Assembly (NCBI GenBank): GCA_032988165.1 | Contig: JANTQF010000003.1 | Span: 240,389-304,388 of the forward strand | Direction: 5' to 3' | Length of the DNA stretch: 64,000 nt | DNA from: Emmonsiellopsis sp. PD_33 | Lineage: Eukaryota > Ascomycota > Eurotiomycetes > Onygenales > Ajellomycetaceae | Shown: one piece after another, positions 37,621-48,445 of the stretch | Layout: the number at the start of each line of letters is the position of its first letter | Numbering within the stretch: position 1 is the stretch's first letter | Made by a program: the position numbers and the translations under genes | Notes under the pieces: generated by a model | The model's input: the letters and a program-made list of their open reading frames with translations, nothing else | What the model was told of the DNA's origin: nothing | The model's database searches: none

Positions 37621-38337
37621 GGCAGTTGAAGAAAGATGGGAGGAAGGGCAGTGCAAGCCAGAAGTAAGCAAAGTAAGTATTATATAACTTATATTCATCA
37701 GGTTTTTACTTATTGCATCACATAAGGCAGCCACTTTTCATAAAAATAGATAAAATGGCAGTTAGGAGGGGGACATTAATAGACCTACATTTAAGCTACT
37801 GAGGTCACACAGTGCAGGTTGGCTGCTCCCAGTTTAGTAAGGCTACATTTTCTGTACATACTGGACCTCTGAGAGGCCCCTCCCCTTCACTGCCTGACCT
37901 TTACTGTGTGGTGCTGTGGTTTTCATGGGAGAAGGCAGTAGTAACAGAACATCATTATAGAAGGTAGTATGGATTTTTAGTGCTACTATTTGAATATTAC
38001 TGCTATCTTGATGTTAAGCCAGAGGATATTATTAAACATTAACTAGATAAAATATATAAATGAAAAGCCCTGAAAAGCATACTATAAAGAGAGACAGAAA
38101 GAATACAACAAAAATATACTAAGAATTTATTGTGCTGTTTTACACCCTACAATCAGAAGAGAAAACCCCTTTACAGGTATTAGAATAGGAAAATGTGCCT
38201 GGTCAGCTTAATAATTCATTTCTTTACACATTGAATTTATAATAGAATTAAGATGGTGATCATTCAGATGAATTTTAGTATAACTAGAAGGTATACATCT
38301 GTCATTCCTAGTTAGGGTTAATACTGGTTAGTACTAT

Positions 38338-39860
38338 TACATGGCTGCATGTAACTTGAGGAGCTTAGTTTCTCACCTCATGTACTTAACTTTCAGATTT
38401 CATACTCTATTTTTAATATTAATAGGGGTCTGATTCATCAGTAGTGGCCTATCCATTCTTTCATCCTTCTACTTAATTTGAACCCAGTCTCTCCCATGTC
38501 TGTTAAAAAGTATTTTCAAGTGTGCTGTCTCCTCATCTAACTATAGGTATTATAAGTGCTGATGTAGGATAACCCCAGCTAACTTTTTTCTCTTTTGCCT
38601 CTCAAGTAGCTTATTCAAGTGGGCTTGCTTGTTAGCCTGAATGTGTATTTACTCAGTCAGGTAGATTATCTCTATAATAGTTTTATTATCTGATGTAGTG
38701 GGCTCTGACTGTGAATTAGCCTCTAAATCAGACTTTAATGAAGAACTTAGCTCATCTCCCTCTGCATGGCTAGATGACCTCCTTGAGTCCATGGCATCTA
38801 CTGGTATCTCTGAGACTAATAACTGATGATTTGTTTGAGAATGCTGGCTTTGAGAGTGTTGTCTGGAGCCTAGCATGCTATAAATTGATGGTAGAGGTAT
38901 TTAAAAAGACTAGCTTAGAGAGAGTTGCCTGGAGCCCAGCATGTTGCTGATTGATGACTAATGATTTATTTAAGAATGCTGGCTTTGAGGGTGTTATCTA
39001 AAGTCTAATATACTATGAATTGATAATAGAGGTATTTGAGAAGATTAGCTTAGAGAGGGTTGCCTGGAGCCCAGCATGTTGCTGATTGATAGCTGATGAT
39101 TTGTTTGAAAATACTGACTTTAAGAGTGTTGGCTGGAGTTAGAATGCTACCTTTAAGAGTGTTAGATGAAACCTAGTATGCTCCTATAGCTGTGTCTTTA
39201 TAGTATCTCTAGGATTGATGACTGACAATTTGTTTGAGAATGCTAACTTTGAGAGTGTTGGGTGAAACCCAGCATGCTTCTATAACTATGCCTTTATAGT
39301 ATCTCTGGGATTGATGACTGATGATTTGTTTGAGAATGCTAACTTTAAGAGTATTAGCTGAGGCCTGAGATGCTACTATAACTGTGATATACTTATATCT
39401 CTAGGATTAATGACTGACAATTTGTTTGAGAATGCTGGCTTTGAGGGTGTTGACTAGGGCCTGAGATGCTACTATAGCTGTGACTTACTTGTGTCTCTGA
39501 AATTAATGGCAGATAAGGTGTTTGAGGAGACTGACTTAGAGAGTATTACCTAGAGTCTAGAATGCTTCTATAGCTGTGCCTTGTATTAATTACTGAGTCT
39601 GTAGGTATGTTTATTATATAGAGCTGATGTCACTAATTAGTGAGAGCTGCAACCTTTAGATGTGACTTACATGAAGACCAGATATATTCATTATTATTAG
39701 AGTCTGAAATTAAGATTAGTAAATTAGATATGACTTTCTTGGCCTTATTCTGATGCACATTTTGAATCATAACTTCTATGAATGAAAAAATGGGCTTTTT
39801 CTGTGTCAATGGTATGCTAGGGTTCTGAGGTGGAGGTAGCTATACTATAGAGTCATTCAT
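38338..39860 (-). pseudogene. Myb/SANT-like protein relic with internal repeats
   Basis: Read leftwards from an ATG at 39860 (MNDSIVQLPPPQNPSIPLTQ after one stop read as Gln). A central Ser/Gln/Asn-rich repeat region follows (HSQSQHSQTNHQ type). Then comes an acidic-serine stretch near 38700-38800 and a Lys/Arg helix (LLERQKRKKL). The C-terminal block NRHGRDWVQIK, then TPINIKNRV.NLKVKYMR, resembles a Myb-like helix-turn-helix, with the Trp of helix 1 and the basic recognition helix. Stops at Gln and Arg positions are TAG, TAA or TGA. It could be a decayed host regulator or a transposon-borne DNA-binding protein. The Myb call is by motif shape only. Confidence 0.5.
38850..39560. repeat. Internal repeats of the Myb-like relic, 67-bp and about 100-bp units
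   Basis: Blocks GGAGCCYAGCATGYT and GATGATTTGTTTGAGAATGC alternate. Spacing is 66-68 bp for the left four units (about 38862, 38928, 38996, 39063), in an A-B dimer of 135 bp, then 91-108 bp further right. The 56-bp satellite is unrelated. Confidence 0.8.
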
Positions 39861-41829
39861 GTCAGGAAAATTATGATTTTAGAAATGATGACACCTGAGG
39901 CTGATCTATCACTTACAAGTATTTTCCTAGGCCTGGGATCCAGAAAGAGCTCTAATAGTCTTAAATTCATTACTAATCATCTACTTCCTTTCATTAATCT
40001 CATGGTTGATATTTTCCTGATCTTAACTTATTTGAGGTGATGAGCTATTTAATAAATCTCTCAGGATTTGATGCTACTTTTTGCCAATAGATAATGTTAT
40101 TATAATGGTGAATCTCTACTTAGCTTTCAGAAAAGCAAGGAGAAATGTCAGTCTGAATGAAAAAAATGTGTGTATGAAATAAAACTATTTAATGTAAGAA
40201 ATAAATCTTCAGGTGGTAGTTGGAAATTATAGTTCATAATATAAAGAGATAGTAAAAGAAGAGGTGTAGAAACTCTAAACCTATAATAGCACAGCAGCAC
40301 CTAATAATAATTGAATATTAAATAATTGAAATAAGACCACTAATTGTGGAAATTTACTGATAGAGGCTAGACAAGTGGTAGAGAGAGGTTAGAATGAGAT
40401 CACTAAAATATACATTATATTATTTAAGTTGAATATGAGAGATGGGCTGGCCAACATCTAACTTACTTATAGTTTTTATTTTATAGGAGACCATGTAGGA
40501 GAAGGTATGCCTACTAGAACTAGATCTCAGGAAATTGAATCCTTAGTTGCTCCCCCTTTAAGATGCCTAAGGTTATTATACCTTAATATGTATAGACTGC
40601 CTGTTCTGATTCTGAGAGGAGGAAGTGAGTAGACTATCCCATCCTGCTGCTAAACTTTATGATTGAGGAGTAAGATAAGTCAATATGACTCTATAAGAAA
40701 TGAGATTGCCAAAACACACATCACATAGGAGATAGGCTAGCTAGTGTGGGGGCACTGAGAATAGTATCATTTTAAAAACCAACTGAGCCAAAAAGGTTCA
40801 ATCCTTACTGCTTGTGCCTTCACTTATTTCACCTGGATAGAGTAGTGGATGCATAGTAGAGGCCAGTAGTGCTCTTAAGTTACATATTTCTAAGCAACTA
40901 ATATAGAATGGGAATTGCTGGCTGATTTTTTTTGTGCTAGCTAATAGTAGTGTTTAGTATTCTGGGTTAGGGTTGACCCTAGTCTTCTAGTGGTAGTTCT
41001 TAGATACTATTATGGATATAAAAATAATAATTTAAAACTTCTTTTTCCACATCAGAAGCTATGTTGCCAAGGTTATGGCCAGAGTAGGCATGTTAAGTAG
41101 ATACTATCCTAACTAGGGACCCAACTAGGTTCATAACTATTGAAATTTAACTGGGCTAAAAAGAAAGAATCAATTCTTATAGGCCAGTAATCTCAAGGTT
41201 TTGTATATAGAGTATTAACCACAAAATAATCATCACATCCTTCTTGAAGTTCTTGTTGAGTCAGGAGTACCTAAGTACTCTATAATTTGAATGGAGATAG
41301 ATTAATTAATGTGAGAGCTCTAAGAATAGAATCATTCTAAAAACACTTATTACATCCTCCTTGTTGAATATGAGTTCTTATGGAATATAGGAGATGGGCC
41401 AGATGTAGTTGTAGTATCAGTCTGTCAGGGCATAATACAGATAGTAATTATATGCTTAAAAAGCTATAATTGTTTTTCTATGACTAATATTTATTTATTC
41501 CTCAAGTTGACTAAGGTAGTGATCATCAGTCTATTAGCAATATGCTGTGCTTCTTTTGGTAAGGGGGAGGACCCAAAGAAAATTATTATTCATTTTTCAA
41601 ATTTTAGCATGTTCAATTTGGGTCTAATAGCTAGGGTAGCTATTTTCATCCCTTATATATATAACAGGCTTATCTATGAAGTACCTTTACATCATTCATT
41701 TTGATGAAGAAAATAAGCCAAGGTTGTTTTTCCTTTAATACTAAAGAGTATGCTTGTCCCTTCTAGGTCAATAATGAGGCAATTTTTTGAGATTATATAC
41801 TAATAATGATACAACACAATATAGTACCT
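39861..41829. other. Stretch without recognisable gene
   Basis: It holds a recurring short motif (GAATCAATTCTTA with GGGCTAAAAAG, near 41150-41185, and a weaker form near 40780) that is inverted relative to copies near 47130 and 47460. The plus-strand frame at 41480-41704 (74 codons) has no recognisable motif. Confidence 0.4.
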
Positions 41830-43275
41830 CAAATTAACCACCTCAAGCTTACTAGACATCAAGCTACTACTAAAAGATGTGCTAGTTCTACTTCAGTTCT
41901 CCATCAAGCAGTTTGCTTGCCAAAAATCATTCTCATCAAGGATGAACTGACTTCCTCTCTATCTTAATATATTAACTTTTCAATAATCATTACCCTTAAG
42001 AATGAGCCTGCCACCTCCCTTTAATCTTCTATTTTAGATGAAATTCCTTGAACTTTCTCTACAGCACAAATCAACCACCTCCAGCTTGCTAGACATCAAG
42101 CTACTACTGAAAGATATGCCAGTCCTGCTCCAATTCTCCATTAAGTAGTCTGCTTGCCAAAAATCATCCTTATTAAGGATGAACTGGCTCTCTCTCTATC
42201 TCAATATGTTAACTCTCTAATAATCATCACCCTTAAGGATGAGCCTGCCACTCTCCTCTGATCTTCTATTATTGAACTCTCTGAGACTCTCTCTCTACCT
42301 TGACATGTTAACTCTCTAATAATCATTATTTTTAAGGATGAGCCTGCCATCCCCCTCTAATCTTCTATTTCAGATGAAATTTCTTGAACTCTCTCTACAG
42401 CACAAATCAACTACCTCTAGCTTACTAGATATTAAGCTACTGCTGAAAGATGTGTCAGTCTTACTCCAGTTCTCTATCAAGTAGTCTGCTTGCTAAAAAT
42501 CATCCTCATTAAAGATGAACTGGCTCTCTCTTCATCTTAATGTATTAACTCTCTAACAATCATCACCCTTGAGGATGAGCCTGTCACCCCTCTCCAATCT
42601 TCTATTATTAAACTCTCTGAGACTCCCTCTCTGCCTTGACATGTTAACTCTCTAATAATTATTACCCTTAAGGATGAGCCTGCTACCCCCCTCCAATCTT
42701 CTATTTCAAATGGAATTCTTTGAACTTTCTCTACAGTACAAATCAACTACCTTCAGCTTGCTAGATATCAAGCTACTACTGAAAGATGTGCTAATTCTAC
42801 TCTAATTCTCTATTAAGTAGTTTGCTTGCTAAAAATCATCCTCATTAAGAATGAACTGGCTCCCTCTCTACTCTAATATATTAACTCTCCAACAATCATT
42901 ATCATTGAGGATGAGCCTGCTACTCCCCTCTAATCTTCTATTAAGGTTAAACTCTCTCAGACTCCCTCTCTATCTTGACATGTTAACTCTCTAATAATTA
43001 TTATTATTGAGGATGAGCCTGTTACCTCTCTCTGATCTTCTATTATTGAACTCTCTCAGACTCTCTCTCTGCCTTGACATATTAACTCTTCAATAATCAT
43101 TACCCTTGAGGATGAGGCTGCTACTCTCTCATCTCCAGAAATTCACTCCTCATCAACTATTAACACTGAGGATGAACCCACTCTGGCCACATCAGCTTCT
43201 ATTATATTTAGCACCTCTGAAATTACTTCTTTAACCTTTCAGTTTATCTTTAACCTTTCAGTTTACCTTTATACT
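41830..43275 (+). repeat. Higher-order repeat of about 335 bp with a possible coding frame
   Basis: Anchor CAAATYAACY recurs near 41832, 42068, 42402 and 42740 (spacings about 236, 334, 338). Each large unit contains shorter about 100-bp units with ATGTTAACTCTCTAATAATC and GAGGATGAGCCTGC. On the plus strand one phase reads as repeated KDEPATPL-like segments broken by TAG, TGA and TAA, ending in a non-repetitive Ser/Thr-rich tail (about 43130-43275). That could be a decayed repeat-protein gene. I cannot name it. Confidence 0.75.
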
Positions 43276-43448
43276 TAAGAGTATGTGCACCTCTTCCCTT
43301 CCCTCTTATAATTATGGAAAAATGAATTCTAGGATTATAAGAAGATAGAAATTGACAATTATACATACTAATAGGGATGTCATATAGTGTATTAATTTGA
43401 TAGGAATGAAGTTACTGAACATGCAGCCAAGGCTAAGACACATAGTGT

Positions 43449-43487
43449 TACAGTGCCTCATTGAAAGTATTCACACCCCCCTGCAAT
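43449..43487 (+). mobile_element. Lone Tc1-like terminal repeat, copy 2
   Basis: TA followed by CAGTGCCTCATTGAAAGTAT and TCACACCCCCCTGCAAT, same orientation as 37125-37165. No inverted partner was found, so both are probably remnants of deleted elements. Confidence 0.62.
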
Positions 43488-43689
43488 TTACACTAAAATC
43501 CAGCTCTTTTGATAGTTTTCAAAACCAAATATCTCAATAAATTTATATAGAAGTATATTATTTTAAATGTAGAAGATTTGAGATTAAGATACAATCTAAT
43601 ATAAAGAGAAAATGGAAAAAGAAAAGCACATCTAAGCTTCAGAATCAAGACTACACAATTCAATGCTCTGATTTAATATGGTGTAGCAT

Positions 43690-44825
43690 ATCTTCATGAT
43701 GCATGTTATAGTAAGATGCTTTCTTCTCTGATAAATGTGCCTGAAGATGATTAAGAAAAGTATGCATTACCTGCTGAAAATATTTGTTCTATAATGTATC
43801 TACTGTAATTCTTTTTAAAAACTTAATCCAACTATCTAGTACAACAGTAATAATTCCTCCTTCAAACTTATTATGGAGAAAATACAGGATAGTTTTTATG
43901 TATTGACTAAAATCATCAAGTATTATATGGTAGGTTCAGTCTAGGCTTGAGAGATGTATACTAACACTCTGGGCCATAACATTTAGATCCTCAAGGGATT
44001 CAAAATTTATGCCAACTAATAATCCAAATTGAGTGATAAAAGTTGCATGTAGCCAACCAGGAGGGATATATATAACTTTAGTTGAATCAATATGAGTAAT
44101 ATATCTACCCATAAGTTGATTTGAGATTTTGGTGAGATAGCCAGATTTACCTGAAAACTGTATAAAAACCTTAAGATTTTTATCTATTAGGAGATACAAA
44201 AGCCATATATGCTCAGAGTTACCAATAGATTGGAATAAACCATGCTAATTCTGATCTGTTTTCAATTAGCTAATATTCAAAAAATAATGGAGAGAGTCTA
44301 CACAAATTAATATAGATATTAATAAAGCTGCCTGAAGGTGCAAAATTTGCTAATACATGAATTCTGTCATCTTATACAATCTGAAGCTAATCTCTTAGAG
44401 CCTGACTAGATCATAAGTGACAAAATTCTTTTGGAAGAGAAATGTTGATTAAAAATGATTTGGGTGAAACATCAGATTTATAAAGAGGTATATCAGCCTA
44501 ATAAAAGACATTACTGATATTTATATTCTTATTCTTACTCTAAATGCTCTCACCACTCTAAAAAACATATTCAACAGGTAGATCTCTCATATATAGATAC
44601 ACAACATTAAATATCTTCTGTGAAGAGAATTATTCATTCTAGACCTCAGATGGAGAGAGTAAAGCTGGTGTGTCCCATGATAGCTCTAGCTCATCAGGAA
44701 TAAATAGTGTGAGGTTATTAAGTCTGTAGTTGGGAAATTTTTGTTCCTTTTGAAGGCCAGAGATCTCACTAATAAGAGTAGATAGCTCTAATAAGGATGT
44801 ATTACTATCTGTAGCTCACATTGTA
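43690..44825 (-). pseudogene. JmjC/cupin-like protein relic, copy A
   Basis: Read leftwards. Diagnostic C-terminal half at 43936-44199: a conserved HIDSTKVIYIPPGWLHATF followed by FGLLVGINFESLEDL, resembling the P-P-G-x-x-H segment of JmjC and related cupin folds. An upstream GSFINISICVD block (about 44310-44350) sits where the HxD metal ligands would be, but the first His is not evident, so catalysis is doubtful. Such proteins occur as repeated families in fungal genomes; their role is unknown to me. Stops are TAG, TGA and TAA. A diverged copy in the same orientation lies at 57900-59040. Both have a purine-rich array about 200-350 bp upstream of the coding frame, here 45177-46372. Confidence 0.62.
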
Positions 44826-45176
44826 TTAGTTAAATGTAGAGAAAGAATAGTAAAAGAGAGAAAATACTAGGTAATTACTAGATTTAATATCAGGTGTTTT
44901 GAGTACAGGTTTACTTACTTTATAGTAGCATACTTTAATATAGTAATTAATATTTATTGCATCTTTGAACATTCTGCATACTAGACAACATTTTCTATTA
45001 CCTTTAAAATATTCATGGTCTTAGGGGACCATTCAGTTGTAAATTAGATAAATAATAGCTTTTAATCTGTCTTGATACTACTTCTTTATATAATAATAAT
45101 ATTTCTTTGATGAAATCTATTTCCCACAAAGAGAGCATTTCTTTATTGAGAGGCTCATTGTGAGATGGCTGAGTAT

Positions 45177-46372
45177 GGGAAATAATGAGAGAGATAATAA
45201 GAAATACAATGAGAGAGATAATAAGAGAGATAATAAGAGAGATAATAAGGGAGATAATGAGAAAGATGATGAGAGAGACAACAAGGAACATAATGAGAGA
45301 GATAATAAGAGAAATGATGAGGAAGATGATAAGGAAGATGACAAGAGAGATAATAAGAAATATAATGAGAAAGATGATAAGAAAGATGATGAGAAAGATG
45401 ATAAGAGAAACAACAAGAGAGATGATAAGGAAGATAATAAGAGAGACAATAAGAGAGATAATGAGAGAGATAACAAGGGAGATGATAAGAGAGACAATAA
45501 GAGAGACAACAAGGAAAATAACAAGGAAAATAATGAGGGAAATGATGAGGAAAATGATAAGAAAAATAACAAGAAAGATGATAAGAGAGACAATGAGAGA
45601 GATAATAAGGAAGATAATGTAAGAGATAATAAGAAAGATAATAAGGAAGATGACAAGGAAAATAATAAGAAAGATGACAAGAAAAATAATGAGAGAGATG
45701 ATAAGAAAAATGATGAGGAAAATGATAAGGGAAATAATATGAGAGATAATAAGAGATATAATAAGAAAGATGATGAGGAAGATAATGAGGGATATAATAA
45801 GAAAGATAATAAGAAAGATAATGAGAGAGATGATGAGGGAGATAATGAGAGAAATAATATATGAGATGATGTAGAAGATAATAAGGAAGACAACAAGAAA
45901 AATAACAAGGAAAATAATGAGGGAAATAACAAGGGAAATAATGTGGAAAATGATGTGGAAAATAATGAGAGAATCAACAAGAGAAATAATGAGGAAAATA
46001 ATGAGGGAATCAATGAGAAAGATAATAAGAGAAATAATAAGAGAAATAATAAGGAAAATGATGAGGAAAATGATGAGGAAAATGATAAGGAAAATAATAA
46101 AAGAATTAATGAGAGAAATAATAAGGAAAATAATAAGGAAATTAATGAGGAAAATAATAAGGAAAATGATGAGAAAAATGATGAGGAAAATGATAAGGAA
46201 AATAATGAGAGAATTAATAAAGAAATTAATAAGGAAATCAATGAGGAAAATAATGAGGAAAATAATGAGGAAAATAATGAGAAAATTAATAAGAGAATTA
46301 ATAAGAAAATTAATGAGAGAATTAATAAGAGAAATGACAAGGAAAATAACAAGGGAAATAATGAGAGAGATG
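45177..46372. repeat. 1.2-kb purine-rich array with 12-bp base unit
   Basis: The plus strand is almost only A, G and T, with unit GAGAGATAATAA and close variants. The 3-bp and 6-bp phase leaves two plus-strand frames open (Asp/Asn/Lys/Glu-rich; Met/Ile/Arg/Lys-rich). It also leaves a 421-codon minus-strand frame of Ser/Leu/Phe. Several overlapping long frames with such composition are what a trinucleotide-phased repeat gives, so none is called a gene. The left part is richer in GAGAGA, the right in GGAAAATAAT, suggesting two expansions. Confidence 0.93.
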
Positions 46373-46399
46373 GAGCTTGCACTACAAGGCTTATAAATT

Positions 46400-46582
46400 C
46401 TACTTTATATAGAATGATGTATATTAATTGAAGGTAGACACTGATGTGGCCTACCTAATAACCTATAAATATATACTAAGTATAGAATTCCTATCTTTCC
46501 CAATTAAGCTAGCATAACCTACAAATATGTACTGGATACAGAATTCCTACTGTTTCCAATTGAGCTAGCACAACCTGATGAG
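46400..46582 (-). repeat. Inverted copy of the 56-bp satellite (two units) plus its tail
   Basis: Reverse complement of the right end of the 18-kb array: tail ACTTTATATAGAATGATGTA through GGCCTACCTAATAACC, then two 56-bp units (AGAATTCC at 46484 and 46540, 56 bp apart). The block lies inside the purine-rich array, which resumes at 46583-46725. Both array parts end with CTTRCACTRCAAGGCTYATA. Confidence 0.92.
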
Positions 46583-46725
46583 AGAGATGATGAGGGAAAT
46601 GATGAGAGAAACAACAAGGAAAATAATAAGAAAAATGATGAGGAAAATGATAAGAAAAATGATGAGAAAAATGATAAGGAAAATAATAAAAGAAATGATG
46701 AGGAAAATAATGAGGAAGATGAGAC
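46583..46725. repeat. Second segment of the purine-rich array
   Basis: Same GATGAGGAAAAT-type units as the right part of 45177-46372, on the far side of the inverted satellite block. Confidence 0.9.
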
Positions 46726-46734
46726 TTACACTGC

Positions 46735-47060
46735 AAGGCTCATAAATTCATAGTCATGTGACTCATATTTTTGCTCACTTAGATTGGTGTGAGAAGGTTG
46801 AAGAGACTCTGATTGCTATATTAAAACATGAGAATTTATCTACTGTATAATTATATAATTATACTAAGCCTAATTAAGCAACCAGAGGTCTATAACTACT
46901 AACAGTTGATTAACTGTGTGCCTATTTTAATGATAGTTAAGCTTCTGTATTAACAGATTATAGCCCTCTTCTTTATATTTTAAATTGCTAAGCCAGTTAT
47001 TTCAACATGCTATATTTATTTCAAAGATTATCTAGCTTCCTGGTGAGGACCTGATCAACC
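46735..47060 (+). mobile_element. Diverged LTR-like sequence
   Basis: Shares GAGAAGGTTGAAGAGACTCT, a block reading TATCTACTGTATAATTA, ACTAAGCCTAATT and the end CTAGCTTCCTGGTGAGGACC with the LTR at 55004-55303. It is more diverged than the 18.7-kb copy and no gag frame follows. Confidence 0.6.
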
Positions 47061-47519
47061 AAAACTAAACACAATATTTACTAGGAGTTGAGAAGATAGT
47101 ATTAAAATACTCAAGAATTATTCTTACTCTAAGAATTGATTCTTTTTAGTCAAGTTGAATTCTCATAGTTATGAGCCTGGGAAAATCCCTTATAGAGATT
47201 ACTTCTACCTATAACATACCTACTCTCCATGATTTGAATCTGGACACTCTGGGAGAAATCTCATTTTCATGGGCCTTATGGTCAAAAATGCCATGGCCAA
47301 GCACTATTAAGAAGCCTAAGTGTCATCATAACTTACTACTGGTCAGACATCTATGTTAAGTGCTTAATCTTTCACACATGAGTTTACCACCTCTAGTACT
47401 AGAAACTACCTCTCATGATCAACAATTTCTCAGGGGATAAAACATACTTAGAATCATTCTTTTCTCAAGAATTAATCCTTTTTGGTCTAGTTGGATTCTC
47501 ACACTGGTGGCCCTCTAAT

Positions 47520-47830
47520 GGCTCTTCCCCAGTGATCTCTATTATAACTCTATAGTGATTCCCCTATAATGCCTACAGCCTCCTTCCCCTCTATAATTTC
47601 TCTGTACAGTGCTTCTCCTATAATGCCTGTAGCTTCCCCCTCTATGATTTCCCCCCCTACAGTGGCAGAGGGGCTGAGGGCATCATAAGAGAAGCACTGT
47701 AAATAGAAGAATCATATACATGGGGGAGAAGAGCTGCTGCAGGCATCATAGAGAGGTACTGTAGGGGAGGAATTATAGAGTTAGAGCTGACTGCAGACAT
47801 CATAGAGGAAGCACTATATAGAGAGAGATT
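47520..47830. repeat. Imperfect inverted repeat built of tandem units
   Basis: The left half carries CAGTGCTTCTCCTATAATGC and CCCCCTCTATGATTTC; the right half carries reverse complements such as GCATCATAAGAGAAGCACTG and GAGGAATTATAG. The centre is near 47660. Each half contains two to three related units, so the whole can fold into a large hairpin. Confidence 0.75.
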
Positions 47831-48224
47831 ATAGGTAAGAAGAGAGAAATTATAGATACATTGAAATATTAATCATTTTATATGTAAAGTTGTGTACAGG
47901 CTATACCTTTTTCAAAATAATCATTTCTTGGGCCAGGTGCATTTAGCTAAAGTATGGGGTGTATTTATCACACCCTAAAAATAGAAAAATATGAGGAAAA
48001 AGAAAAGGAAATGTAACCATAGGAGGAAGCACTGGGAAACTATAGTGAAACTCATAGTGTTGAGACAGTCTGTTAGTGCTGTATTCTCATAAGGCCCTTA
48101 AGCTTAATTATATTAGCTATACTGAGTAAGCCATTTAATGGTGGAGATTAGCTTAGCCAATGCAAGTAAACTAGCCTAGTTACTCTAAAATAGCTCCTGA
48201 GTGTGCATCCTTTTTCTGGCCCTA

Positions 48225-48335
48225 ATAAAAAGGCTTGTTGAATAACTACTTCCACACAATGTCACTAATTGGTTGAATCTGGATGGTGAAAAAAGAACAC
48301 TAAAGTTTACTAGTGCCCAGATGAGGAGAGAGGGA
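48225..48335. repeat. Block related to the MITE at 10.8 kb
   Basis: AATAAAAAGGCTTG, ACTAATTGGTTGAATCTG and AAAAAAGAACACTAAAGTTT align with the core and right arm of 10779-10928 with small indels. The left arm is only partly recognisable here (near 48158). It lies about 110 bp upstream of the start of the large relic at 48446. Confidence 0.55.
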
Positions 48336-48445
48336 AGCATTGTTTACTTTTTAGTAGAAAATGTATAAACTTTTCTTCTCTCTTTAATAAAAAACAGAAG
48401 AACTGGTTTTCAAGCTCTATTCATATATTTAAATATTTCTCTGAA

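Noticed and set aside
45117..46382. 421-codon minus-strand frame and several overlapping plus-strand frames
   Set aside because: All come from a GAT/GAA-type 12-bp repeat; composition is Ser/Leu/Phe or Asp/Asn/Lys only and several phases are open at once.
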